In this document: one piece after another, positions 1 to 6,878 of the stretch
Position numbering within the stretch: position 1 is the stretch's first letter
Layout of the letters: each line of letters opens with the position of its first letter
Assembly: GCA_039961635.1 (NCBI GenBank)
Contig: JABRWB010000038.1
Coordinates: 1 to 36,456, forward strand
From: a bacterium
GTDB lineage: Bacteria; 4484-113; JAGGVC01
Reading direction: 5' to 3'
DNA: 36,456 nt
Made by a program: the position numbers and the translations under genes
The notes under the pieces: model-generated
Told to the model about the DNA's origin: nothing
Databases searched by the model: none
The model's input: only the letters and a program-made list of their open reading frames with translations

Positions 1-2
1 TG

Positions 3-236
3 CCCAAAGGCTCGCAGATGAGCATCCTGGCGATGAAGATGGACGCAAACGACGACGGGGTGATGGACTGGTTCTCGCCGGACAGGAGCGGCCAGCCCGT
101 CCCCGTCCCCGCGTTTCTCGACCCGGACGGCGATGGAATCGTGACGGAAAAGGACGCGGCGTATCTTGGATACTACTGGGGCGAAACGACGTTCGAGGAG
201 CTGTGGATACCGCTCCCCGCGCCCGATTGGGATTGA
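3..236 (+). CDS. C-terminal end of a dockerin-like protein (5' truncated by window edge)
   Basis: The frame is open from base 3 to the TGA at 234-236, so this is the last 77 codons of a gene that begins outside the window. It holds two acidic calcium-loop-like stretches, DANDDGVMDW and LDPDGDGIVTEKDAAYLGYYWG, spaced like the paired F-hand repeats of dockerin type I domains. Dockerins end secreted or cell-surface proteins and bind cohesins or anchor enzymes; in many uncultured bacteria similar ends occur on proteins with no known cohesin partner. The segment after the second loop ends in PLPAPDWD. The last 57 bases, including the stop, are duplicated 84 bases downstream (separate entry). The main body and so the actual function are unknown. 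Confidence 0.6.
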   Translation, partial: PKGSQMSILAMKMDANDDGVMDWFSPDRSGQPVPVPAFLDPDGDGIVTEKDAAYLGYYWGETTFEELWIPLPAPDWD

Positions 237-321
237 ACGCCGCGGCGTGAACGCCGCGCTCCAGGCGAAACGACGTTCGAGGAGCTGTGGATACCGCTCC
301 CCGCGCCCGATTGGGATTGAA
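180..321. repeat. 84-bp tandem duplication carrying a gene tail and a palindrome
   Basis: Bases 180-237 and 264-321 are identical over 58 bp, at an offset of 84. The repeated unit contains the last codons and stop of the dockerin-like gene followed by a 26-bp spacer that holds the palindrome at 241-258. The second copy is not in an open frame with the gene, so it is a non-coding copy. The absence of any mismatch suggests a recent event, probably slippage or recombination at the neighbouring palindromes. Confidence 0.9.
241..258. repeat. REP-like palindrome (CGCGGCGT-GA-ACGCCGCG)
   Basis: A perfect 8-bp inverted repeat with a 2-nt GA loop. It has the same design as the palindromes flanking the transposase gene at 29424-29888 but a different seventh base pair (G-C here, C-G there). 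It is followed by GCTCC, close to the GCTTCC that follows other copies. Confidence 0.85.
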
Positions 322-324
322 AGC

Positions 325-342
325 CGCGGCCTGAAGGCCGCG
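325..342. repeat. REP-like palindrome (CGCGGCCT-GA-AGGCCGCG)
   Basis: A perfect 8-bp stem with a GA loop, followed by CTTCC. The 18-bp core and the CTTCC that follows it are identical to the copy at 29911-29928, and match in reverse orientation the copies at 29320-29337 and 29370-29387. This copy lies about 29 kb from the transposase locus, showing that the element is dispersed. Confidence 0.9.
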
Positions 343-421
343 CTTCCCGGATCGCGATTGGGGTTGAAGGCGCGAAGCACCGGGGGGTACGGATCAATGG
401 CGGTTTGAAACAGGAAATCGG

Positions 422-552
422 GCGCCGGCAAGCCGGCGCACTCCCGAAGCGCGGCGTGAATGACGCGTTTCCCGGCGCACTCCCGAAGCCGCGGCCCGAA
501 CGACGCGTTTCCCGGCGCACTCCCGAAGCCGCGGCCTGAACGCCGCGCTTCC
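422..552. repeat. Tandem array of about 40-bp REP-containing units
   Basis: The array opens with a perfect palindrome at 422-439 (GCGCCGGC, AA loop, GCCGGCGC). Three units follow with starts near 433, 472 and 512 (spacing 39 and 40). Each unit begins with CGGCGCACTCCCGAAG and then carries a partly decayed palindrome of the CGCGGC...GCCGCG type and a TTCCC end. Bases 343-421 between the previous palindrome and this array hold nothing I recognise. A further partial unit with a TCCCGG/CCGGGA inverted repeat (561-578) lies just before the lemA promoter. Confidence 0.8.
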
Positions 553-590
553 CGGCGCAGTCCCGGATTATCCCGGGAGGGCGGGCATCG

Positions 591-599
591 TGTTATAAT
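591..599 (+). promoter_or_regulatory. Extended -10 promoter element before lemA
   Basis: TGT-TATAAT is a full -10 hexamer with the extended TGn motif. No convincing -35 is seen. Transcription would start near 606, about 36 bases before the GTG start codon. Confidence 0.6.
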
Positions 600-641
600 C
601 CGCGTACCGCCTCATTTCCGGCTTTCGCAAGGAGGAATCCC

Positions 642-1214
642 GTGGACGGTGTTGTAATCGCTGGAATCGTACTTGTCGTACTCGTTCTCATCGGCATCTT
701 CTGGTGGATCGGGACGTACAACGGCCTCGTGCGCAAGCGCCAGGACGTCAAGGCGTCGTGGGCGCAGATAGACGTGCAGCTCAAGAAGCGCTACGACCTC
801 GTCCCCAACCTGGTCGAGACCGTCAAGGGCTACGCCGCGCACGAGCGGGAAACTCTGGAAAACGTGACGAAGGCCCGCCAGCAGGCGATAGACGCGTCGA
901 ACGTGAAGGACCAGGTCGCTGCCGAAAACTTCCTTTCCTCCACGCTCAAGAGCCTTTTCGCGCTGAGCGAAGCTTATCCCGACCTAAAAGCCAACCAGAA
1001 TTTCCTGATGCTCCAGGAGGAGCTGTCCGGAATCGAATCCAAAATCGCGTACGCCCGCCAGCATTACAACGACGTGGTTATGGTGTACGAAACGGGAAGG
1101 ATGCAGTTCCCGGCAAGCATCGTCGCCGGCTCCGCGGGCTTCGGTCCGGAGGAGTACTTCGAAATCGAGCTGGCCGAGGAGCGCGAAGCGCCGAAGGTGA
1201 GCTTCGGCAAATAA
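642..1214 (+). CDS. lemA: LemA family membrane protein
   Basis: A 190-aa protein of the LemA family. It has an N-terminal membrane helix (about residues 5-25) followed by the family signature region around TYNGLVRKRQDVKASWAQID and the QLKKRYDLVPNLVETVKGYA stretch. The rest is a long helical domain that ends with FPASIVAG and a short tail. Family members are typically 180-200 aa, so it is full length. LemA proteins are cell-envelope helical-bundle proteins whose role is poorly defined; they often accompany TPM-domain proteins, but none is next door here. The GTG start at 642 is supported by GGAGG at 631-635. It heads a same-strand run with the genes to 3210, with 33 bases before the next gene. 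Confidence 0.93.
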   Translation: MDGVVIAGIVLVVLVLIGIFWWIGTYNGLVRKRQDVKASWAQIDVQLKKRYDLVPNLVETVKGYAAHERETLENVTKARQQAIDASNVKDQVAAENFLSSTLKSLFALSEAYPDLKANQNFLMLQEELSGIESKIAYARQHYNDVVMVYETGRMQFPASIVAGSAGFGPEEYFEIELAEEREAPKVSFGK

Positions 1215-1247
1215 GCAGGCGCCGCGCCTTCGCGGCGGAGGAATGAC

Positions 1248-1745
1248 TTGCCCGATACGCCCGAAACCGGAGGGGTGCACGCGATGCGCCGCCTGGACTG
1301 GAACCAGTTCGGCGAGCTGTGCGAGCGGTTCGCGGACGAGATCGCGGCCGGATACCGCCCGGACGTGGTGGTCGGGATCGCGATGGGCGGGGTGATTGTC
1401 GGCGCGGTAATCGCGGCGCGTTTGAAGGTGGATTTTTTTCCCATAAAGCTGTCCAGACGCGTGATGGCCGAGGTCGTGCAGGAGGAGCCCGTATTCCACA
1501 TCAAGCCCTACGCGTACTGCGAGGGAAAGCGCGTTTTGCTGGCGGACGACTTCGCGCACAGCGGGCAGACGCTCAGGATCGCGGGCCGCGCGATCGGGAT
1601 GTTCAATCCGATCGACGTGAAGACCGCGGCGCTGTACCGCGACGAGGCTGGATACAAGCCGGACTTCTGCGCCGTGTCGTCGGACGCGCGCCTGCTCTTG
1701 CCGTGGGATTACTCCGGCGGCGCCGCGCCGGAGGGGGGTGAGTAG
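1248..1745 (+). CDS. Phosphoribosyltransferase domain protein
   Basis: A 165-aa type I phosphoribosyltransferase. The PRPP-binding loop reads RVLLADDFAHSGQTL (about residues 95-110), and an earlier strand-loop VVVGIAMGGVIVGAVIAA fits the pyrophosphate-binding turn. The family transfers phosphoribosyl from PRPP to a purine base; the short length and overall pattern resemble xanthine/hypoxanthine-type (COG2236-like) enzymes, but the base is not determined. Two starts are plausible: TTG 1248 with GGAGGA just upstream, or ATG 1284 with GGAGGGG at 1269-1275. The ATG form would lose 12 residues that look dispensable. The stop at 1743-1745 lies two bases before the next start, so the genes are likely cotranscribed. 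Confidence 0.85.
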   Translation: MPDTPETGGVHAMRRLDWNQFGELCERFADEIAAGYRPDVVVGIAMGGVIVGAVIAARLKVDFFPIKLSRRVMAEVVQEEPVFHIKPYAYCEGKRVLLADDFAHSGQTLRIAGRAIGMFNPIDVKTAALYRDEAGYKPDFCAVSSDARLLLPWDYSGGAAPEGGE

Positions 1746-1747
1746 GC

Positions 1748-2350
1748 GTGCCGTCCGGAGCAGGACGGGGAGGACGCGGCATCGCGTACGCGGCCGGATG
1801 GACGGCGGCAACGCTTGTGCTTTCGGCGGCGCTCGTTTATTTCGGCCTAACCTCGAGGTCGGGTGTGCGCGAGGAGATTCCGCAGGCGGAGCTTAAGGCC
1901 GGCCTCGGCAAGCGCACGTTCGACCCCAACAACCCGCCCGCGTTCACCGTGGAGCGCGCGGAGCTTGTGTTGTCCGACAAGGACGGGAAGCCCAAGCTGC
2001 GGCTCGAAACCGACCGAATCGTAGGCGAAAACCAGGTGCTGTCGGTAAGGGAAGTGACCGCCCGGTTCGCGCTGGAAAAGGAAGACGAACTGGTGATCGA
2101 AGCGCGGGATTGCAAGTATTTCCTGGAAGGAAAGGAAGCGGTGATCGAAGGCGACGTGCGCGGCAGCGTCGCGGCGCGCGGGCAGGCGTTTTCGGCGCGC
2201 AAGCTTAGCTGGAGCGAGGAGAGCGCGGCGATCAAAGCGCACGACGTGGTGATGACAGACCCGCAGTTCACCACGCGCGGCGACTCGATGACTATTGATC
2301 TCGAATCGGGAAAGATCGACCTGACCGGGGGAGTGACCCTGGACATCTGA
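1748..2350 (+). CDS. LptC-like periplasmic LPS-export protein
   Basis: A 200-aa protein with one N-terminal membrane anchor (about residues 12-34, ending YFGLTSRSG) and a beta-strand-rich remainder. The pattern of short repeated strands such as VERAELVLSD, AVIEGDVRGS and MTIDLESGKIDLTGGVTL is that of the LptC/OstA fold, in which beta-jellyroll proteins form the bridge carrying lipopolysaccharide across the periplasm. Single-anchor architecture and length match LptC. The GTG start is two bases after the previous stop, and the stop overlaps the next ATG (TGATG), indicating translational coupling. No lptA or lptB lies nearby, so the assignment rests on fold pattern only. Confidence 0.7.
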   Translation: MPSGAGRGGRGIAYAAGWTAATLVLSAALVYFGLTSRSGVREEIPQAELKAGLGKRTFDPNNPPAFTVERAELVLSDKDGKPKLRLETDRIVGENQVLSVREVTARFALEKEDELVIEARDCKYFLEGKEAVIEGDVRGSVAARGQAFSARKLSWSEESAAIKAHDVVMTDPQFTTRGDSMTIDLESGKIDLTGGVTLDI

Positions 2351-3210
2351 TGCCGGAAGCGTTAGGCGCGGTATTCGGGACTGTCCCTGGTGTCGCTTTC
2401 GCTTTTGCGTTTTTTCTTTTGCTCGCGGCGAAACCCTTAAAACGGTGGGAACGCGGAAGCGCGCTGCCCGGATTCGGATTCGGCGCGCTGTCGTTCGCGG
2501 CGGGAATCGCCGCGGGGGCTGCGCTGGTTGTCGCGACGATCGCGATTGCGATTGCTGCGGGCGACGCGGGATTTTCCGCGCGGCCGGTAAACGACATTCC
2601 CGGCGGGCGGGGAATCGAAATGGAATGGGCGCGGTTCCTTTCGTTTTTGCTTTTCGCCGCCGTGCGCGAAGAGCTGATGATACGGGCTTACCTTTTGCTC
2701 GTTCCATTCTGGTGCGCGTGCGCGGCTATCGAGACCATGGCGGGCAAAGCAAGCGCGCGCGCACGCGGCGCATTGGCAGCCGCGGCGTTTTGCGCGCTGC
2801 TGGCCGGACAAGCGATAGTTTTCGCGCTGATGCATGCCGACAATCCGAACGCAACCTCTTTCGCGCTCGTCAACGTCGCGTTGGCGGGCGCGCTGTTTGG
2901 AATTGCTGCAGCGGGAAAGGGCGGGTTTTACGCGGCGGCCGGAATGCACTGGGCGATTAACTTGACTTACGAAGTTTTCAACTTGCCGATCAGTGGCATC
3001 GAATTTGACACAGGATTTCATTCGTTCGCGATTGTGCTTTCGGAAGGCGGGGCGGCGGGAGGAGGTGCTTTCGGCCTGGAAGGCGGATGGGCGATGACGG
3101 CCGCGCTTATTTTGGGGATCGCGGTCGCGGTTGGATGGCTGCGAAAGCAGACCAAATCTGTATTTTCCGCAGGCGCGGCGGGATCGGGAAGCGCCGCGCC
3201 GCGGGAATAG
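2350..3210 (+). CDS. CPBP-family intramembrane metalloprotease (CAAX protease-like)
   Basis: A 286-aa polytopic membrane protein with about seven hydrophobic segments. It carries the three CPBP/Abi motifs in order: the glutamate pair in AAVREELMIRAYL (about residue 105-117), a histidine in VFALMHADNPNATS (about 157-170), and a second histidine in AAAGMHWAINLTYE (about 196-209). These residues form the metal site of Rce1-like proteases; bacterial members act on unknown substrates or in bacteriocin immunity. The ATG overlaps the LptC-like stop by one base. The C-terminus is a charged, alanine/glycine-rich cytoplasmic tail. All catalytic residues appear present. Confidence 0.88.
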   Translation: MPEALGAVFGTVPGVAFAFAFFLLLAAKPLKRWERGSALPGFGFGALSFAAGIAAGAALVVATIAIAIAAGDAGFSARPVNDIPGGRGIEMEWARFLSFLLFAAVREELMIRAYLLLVPFWCACAAIETMAGKASARARGALAAAAFCALLAGQAIVFALMHADNPNATSFALVNVALAGALFGIAAAGKGGFYAAAGMHWAINLTYEVFNLPISGIEFDTGFHSFAIVLSEGGAAGGGAFGLEGGWAMTAALILGIAVAVGWLRKQTKSVFSAGAAGSGSAAPRE

Positions 3211-3251
3211 TGCGCAAGTGAAATCCGGATACCGGTGGGAGTATGTCCGAA

Positions 3252-3299
3252 AGTCCGCTCCGCCGGACTATTGACAAATCTTTAATCGCGCGTTATTTT
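3252..3299 (+). promoter_or_regulatory. Consensus promoter with adjacent inverted repeat (candidate operator)
   Basis: TTGACA (3271-3276), a 17-bp spacer and TATTTT (3294-3299) make a strong housekeeping promoter for the XRE-S24 gene. Immediately upstream is AGTCCG-N6-CGGACT (3252-3269), a perfect 6-bp inverted repeat that ends one base before the -35. Its position suits an operator, possibly for self-repression by the encoded repressor. The remaining intergenic sequence (3300-3397) holds no other clear signal. Confidence 0.65.
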
Positions 3300-3406
3300 G
3301 GTCGCGATTGCGGCGGCGACGGCGGCGGCAGCAGTTCGCCCCGGAGCCCGTCGCAGGTTTTGAAAGCAAATTGCGGTTCAGACCATAAATCCCGGAGGTG
3401 GGACTT

Positions 3407-4186
3407 TTGGATTACTCGGAAAGACCGTTTTTGAAGATCGGCCGGCTCATCCGAAACCTTCGGATCGCCGCCGGCCTGGCCCAGCACGAGCTGGCGCAGG
3501 AAATTGACATCAACAACAGCTACCTCTCCCGCATCGAGAACGGCGAGCGCCGTCCGTCTCCCAAGATAATGAAACGGATGGCAGCGGTGCTGCCGACGAC
3601 GTACGAAGACCTGGTCGCGGCCAGCGGGCTGATCAGCGAAGATTTCACGATCGTCCCGAAGTCGGACGGGGAAAAAAGGGACATATCCCGCTCCATCGAG
3701 GAGCTTCGCGAGATATTGGCTCAAATCGAGCGCAAGCCGCTTGGCGAAGTGCTTCACGGCAGGCTCGACCCGTCAAAGATAGTGCGCCGGGGCGCGCCGG
3801 TTTTCAGCAAAGTGCCCGCGGGATTTTTCGACGACATGAATGTGGTCCACGAGTACGACGATTACGAGCAGCTTGTTCTTGCCGAGGACGAGCTGGGATA
3901 CGACCCGAAGGCTTTCGCGTTGCGCGTCAAGGGCGACTCGATGGTGGAAGCCGGAATTTTCGAGGACGACATCGTAATAGTTTCGCCGAACACGAAGGTG
4001 GCGAACGGCGACATCGCCGCTGTCAAGTACGGCAGGGCGGAAATTACGCTCAAGCGCTTCTATATGGACGGGGAAACTATCATTCTCCAGCCGTGCAACA
4101 GCAAGTTCCGTCCGATTACGTTCTCGAATCCGGAGGACGTGACGGTGCTTGGAAAAGTCATTCTGGTGAGAAGGAAGCTGTATTAG
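3407..4186 (+). CDS. XRE-family regulator with S24 (LexA/CI-like) peptidase domain
   Basis: A 259-aa repressor-type protein. An XRE helix-turn-helix lies near the N-terminus (LRIAAGLAQHELAQEI ... NNSYLSRIENGERRPS). After a linker with KVPAGFF, where the Ala-Gly pair could be the self-cleavage site, comes an S24 domain with the catalytic serine in RVKGDSMVEAGIFEDD and the catalytic lysine in EITLKRF. Such proteins control damage or stress responses, or mobile elements, through self-cleavage. TTG at 3407 is preferred because GGAGG (3394-3398) is well spaced from it; the GTG at 3398 overlaps that ribosome-binding site. The gene stands alone behind a consensus promoter. No phage genes accompany it. 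Confidence 0.88.
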   Translation: MDYSERPFLKIGRLIRNLRIAAGLAQHELAQEIDINNSYLSRIENGERRPSPKIMKRMAAVLPTTYEDLVAASGLISEDFTIVPKSDGEKRDISRSIEELREILAQIERKPLGEVLHGRLDPSKIVRRGAPVFSKVPAGFFDDMNVVHEYDDYEQLVLAEDELGYDPKAFALRVKGDSMVEAGIFEDDIVIVSPNTKVANGDIAAVKYGRAEITLKRFYMDGETIILQPCNSKFRPITFSNPEDVTVLGKVILVRRKLY

Positions 4187-4238
4187 CCGAGTAATCGAGT
4201 TGCCGAGTGGCTTAGTTGCTTAGTGGCCGAGCCGAAAA

Positions 4239-4793
4239 GCGTTGACAGTTAAACAGTTGACAGTTGACAGTTGGACAGTTGACAGTTGACAGTTGCTTCG
4301 CATAACCGCTACGTCTTTGTCTTGGACTGCCGCTTCTTGAGGTAGGTTTGCAGTCCGCCAATCAGCATAATCACTTCTTCCGCCAGCGAGTAAAATGCCT
4401 TGAATTCCATTTCGTCGAGGTAATTCGCGTCGCTGCCGACGTATAAAAGGGACTGAACTTCCGCGGCCGACCCCCTGGAGATCAGAAGGAAGTGGTGAAA
4501 GTCCTTTGCACCCGTTCTGCCGAAGCCCTCCGCGATGTTGCTCATTATCGAAATGGCCGACCTCCAAATCTGGTCCCGGTAGGCGAAATCCGTTCTGAGC
4601 GAATCTTTTAGAGTCAGCTTGGGAACCAAACCGCAAAGCTGACGCGCTTTCCGCCAGGCCATCAATTCCTCGACCTTGTTAAGAGTCGCCACCTCGATTC
4701 TCCTTTAAAAAATCAACGCTTGCGCCGAATCCGGTTTTAACTGTCAACTGTCCAACTGTCAACTGTTAACTTTTAGCTGTTAACTATCTAACT
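4239..4793. repeat. Inverted arrays of a 7-bp repeat (CAGTTGA) flanking a single gene
   Basis: The left array (4241-4295) is built of CAGTTGA units with one GGA variant. The right array (about 4737-4793) is the same pattern on the other strand, decaying into related TTAACT motifs. Bases 4260-4287 and 4739-4766 form a perfect 28-bp inverted repeat. The only gene between them is the four-helix-bundle protein. A second low-complexity stretch with GAGTTGC/TTAGTTGC-type units lies at 4187-4230. No target-site duplication or transposase was recognised. Confidence 0.8.
4309..4692 (-). CDS. Four-helix-bundle protein (23S rRNA intervening-sequence protein / S23 family)
   Basis: A 127-aa protein of the family first described from intervening sequences of bacterial 23S rRNA genes and related to the Avd proteins of diversity-generating retroelements. 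The diagnostic core is present: YRDQIWRSAISIMSNIAEGFGR, then the helix around FHHFLLISRGSAAEVQSLL, and the last helix before YLKKRQ. It is not inside an rRNA gene here, and no reverse transcriptase or template repeat is visible. The GTG start has AAAGGAGA seven bases upstream. The gene sits inside inverted 7-bp repeat arrays. Its molecular role is not known. Confidence 0.9.
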   Translation of the reverse strand: MATLNKVEELMAWRKARQLCGLVPKLTLKDSLRTDFAYRDQIWRSAISIMSNIAEGFGRTGAKDFHHFLLISRGSAAEVQSLLYVGSDANYLDEMEFKAFYSLAEEVIMLIGGLQTYLKKRQSKTKT

Positions 4794-4859
4794 ATGCGCT
4801 GCAACAACCGCCTTCTCTGAGGCGCTCTGGGGCAAGTTCGAAAAAAGCTTTTCGGGAAA

Positions 4860-6062
4860 TTAATCGTTTATCCATTCCGCCACGAATATGTTCGTCTCGC
4901 CTTCGACCAGACCGTTCCTGTTGCTTGCGAACACCAGGTATTTCCCGTCCGGGCTGTACATCGGAAATCCGTCGAATCCGTCGTAAAAAGTCACTCGCTC
5001 GGCCGCGCCGCCCTGGGCGGACATCACGTACAGGTCGAAGTTGCGCCCCCCCCCGTTCATATTGCTGCAGAAAACGATCCGTTCGTTGCCCGGGCTCATG
5101 TTCGGGCCGAAATTCGCCGCGCCGTTGTCGGTGAGCTGGCGCTTGTTTCCGCCGTCGCGGTCCATCGCCCATATTTCGAGATGCCCTGGACGCACCAGTT
5201 CCGCCGCGAGAAGCTCGCGGAAGTCCGCGATTTCCTCGGCGGTTTTCGCGGGCTGCCTGCGCCATACGATCGTCGAGCCGTCGTAGGATGGAAAGCTTCC
5301 GCCGTCGTATCCGGGCAGATCGGTCAGGCGCTCCACCGTTTTTTTCGCTGGATCGAGCGCGTATAGGTCGAGGTCGCCGTCGCGCGCCGACGTGAAGACA
5401 ATCCTGTCGCCGTGCGTCCAGTCCACGCCTTCGCACTCCGCGTCGTATCCGGCGACGTCGGTCAGCCGTTCGAGTATTTCGCCCGTCTCGCTGTCCGCGA
5501 TGTAAAGCTCGTAAGCCCTGTACACCGGCCAGACGTAGCCCTTGGAGTAATCCGGCGGCGGGGGCGCGCCCGGCATTTCCGCAAACGTGCTTGCGTACAC
5601 GATGCGCTTGTTGTCGCCGAGGAAGAACGAACATGTGCAGACGCCCTGCCCGTTCGAAACGCGGCGGGAGGCTCCGGTTATCACATCGAGGATGTATATT
5701 TGATCCGCCCGGCCGCCGTCCCGCTTGGACTGAAATGACAATTTCTTTCCGTCGGGCGACCAGTATGCCTCCGCGTTCTCCCCGCCGAAGGTAAGCTGGC
5801 GAAGGTTGCGCAGAAACCTCTCTTCGCCCGGAAAAAGCTGCGGCGGCGGATAAAGATGCGGCTGCTGGAAGCCTGCCTGCGCCCTTTCGATTTCCTCCGG
5901 AGTGCAGTTTTTTCCTATTTCGGTCGGATTTTTGCCTCCGCCGTGGCTGGTGTTCGACGCGGCCTCCCCGCTTGCGGCGGACGCGGCGATATTCGAAATG
6001 GGCGCGGCGGACAGCGCCGCTGCGGCTGCGACGGCAATCGCGATGAAGACTGATTTGTGCAT
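4860..6062 (-). CDS. TolB-like PD40 beta-propeller protein, exported
   Basis: A 400-aa protein with a signal peptide (about residues 1-30, hydrophobic core FIAIAVAAAAALSAA). The rest is a chain of PD40/WD40-like blades, each with the form YWSPDGKKLSFQSKRDG, THGDRIVFTSARDGDLDLY, NMSPGNERIVFCSN or MYSPDGKYLVFASNRNG. This is the propeller type of TolB and related periplasmic proteins. TolB proper also has an N-terminal D1 domain, which I do not see, so this is a TolB-related propeller rather than the Tol-Pal component. Cysteines in GQGVCTCSFF are unusual for a blade. It lies 36 bases after purN on the same strand. The start has no clear ribosome-binding site. Confidence 0.8.
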   Translation of the reverse strand: MHKSVFIAIAVAAAAALSAAPISNIAASAASGEAASNTSHGGGKNPTEIGKNCTPEEIERAQAGFQQPHLYPPPQLFPGEERFLRNLRQLTFGGENAEAYWSPDGKKLSFQSKRDGGRADQIYILDVITGASRRVSNGQGVCTCSFFLGDNKRIVYASTFAEMPGAPPPPDYSKGYVWPVYRAYELYIADSETGEILERLTDVAGYDAECEGVDWTHGDRIVFTSARDGDLDLYALDPAKKTVERLTDLPGYDGGSFPSYDGSTIVWRRQPAKTAEEIADFRELLAAELVRPGHLEIWAMDRDGGNKRQLTDNGAANFGPNMSPGNERIVFCSNMNGGGRNFDLYVMSAQGGAAERVTFYDGFDGFPMYSPDGKYLVFASNRNGLVEGETNIFVAEWIND

Positions 6063-6098
6063 GGCGGGGAATATTACCGCCCGCGCCGGAGAATCTTG

Positions 6099-6776
6099 CT
6101 ATTCCGATGCGCCGTCCGCACGGAAGAACTCCGTCCGGTCGCGGCCTTTCACAATCGCGCGGCCGTGCTCCAGCGTCACGCGGCCTTCCGCGAACCACTG
6201 GATCACCTGCGGGTACAGCTTTCGCTCTTCGGCTTGGACGCGCGCGGCCAGAGTGTCCGGCGTGTCGTCGTCGCGCACGGGCACCGCGCGCTGCGCGATT
6301 ATCGGCCCGTGGTCATATTCATCGTCCACGAAATGGACGGTGCAGCCGGTCACTTTCACGCCGCGGGAAAGCACGGCCTCGTGCACATGGTGGCCGTAGT
6401 AACCCCGCCCGCAGAACATCGGAATAAGCGCCGGATGGATGTTGATTATCTTCCCGAAATACTTGGGCGCGGCGAAATACTTGCTCATAAATCCGGCGAA
6501 GACCACCAGATCCACCGGAAATTCATCCAGCGCCGCATCGACAATTTTGGAAAACTCCCGCTCGTCGGGGTGCTTCTTGCGGCTGACGACGCGCGTCGGG
6601 ATGCCCGCGGCTTCCGCGATTTCGAGACCGCGCACGCCCGGCCTGCTTGAAACGACGACGGAGATCCGCGCGTCGAGCTTTCCCGCCGCGATGCATTCGA
6701 GAAAATTCGCGAGCGTCGAGCCCGCTCCGGAAAGGAGCACGGCGAGGTTTATAGGCTTGATTGAATCTGCCGCCAT
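6099..6776 (-). CDS. purN: Phosphoribosylglycinamide formyltransferase
   Basis: A 225-aa PurN, which transfers a formyl group from 10-formyl-THF to glycinamide ribonucleotide, the third step of purine synthesis. The N-terminus has the GAR-binding loop NLAVLLSGAGSTL. The catalytic region includes FAGFMSKYFAAP, the NIHPALIPMF segment with the catalytic Asn-His pair, and VTGCTVHFVDDEYDHGPII with the catalytic aspartate in the usual place. The length is close to other PurN proteins. The ATG at 6776 is chosen because the upstream extension has no homology-like features. GAGGA lies directly before the ATG, unusually close, and an AATAAT hexamer lies nine bases upstream of the start. Confidence 0.95.
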   Translation of the reverse strand: MAADSIKPINLAVLLSGAGSTLANFLECIAAGKLDARISVVVSSRPGVRGLEIAEAAGIPTRVVSRKKHPDEREFSKIVDAALDEFPVDLVVFAGFMSKYFAAPKYFGKIINIHPALIPMFCGRGYYGHHVHEAVLSRGVKVTGCTVHFVDDEYDHGPIIAQRAVPVRDDDTPDTLAARVQAEERKLYPQVIQWFAEGRVTLEHGRAIVKGRDRTEFFRADGASE

Positions 6777-6829
6777 TCCTCGTTGATTATTGCACAGCAT
6801 GGCTGGTTTGCGGTTCGACCAAGCTCCTG

Positions 6830-6838
6830 TGGTAAAAT
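6830..6838 (+). promoter_or_regulatory. Extended -10 element before the PAS sensor gene
   Basis: TGG-TAAAAT gives an extended -10 with transcription expected near 6845. That would exclude the TTG at 6783 and favour the TTG at 6879 as start of the sensor. It lies in the divergent gap with purN. Confidence 0.5.
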
Positions 6839-6878
6839 TTTCAGGGGCATAATCAATTCCACTCCGGGGTTCGCCGCA

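Noticed and set aside
433-552. Tandem repeats at 40-bp spacing as a CRISPR array
   Set aside because: The units themselves are repeats throughout with no unique spacers, and no cas gene is nearby.
984-1811. Long - strand reading frame antisense to lemA and the phosphoribosyltransferase
   Set aside because: Arg/Pro/Val-rich shadow translation, no ribosome-binding site and no recognisable domain.
4309-4692. Avd-like protein as part of a diversity-generating retroelement
   Set aside because: No reverse transcriptase, template repeat or variable repeat was found around it.
4792-6198. Long - strand frame overlapping the PD40 propeller gene in another frame
   Set aside because: Arg-rich shadow; the frame used has a signal peptide and clear propeller blades.
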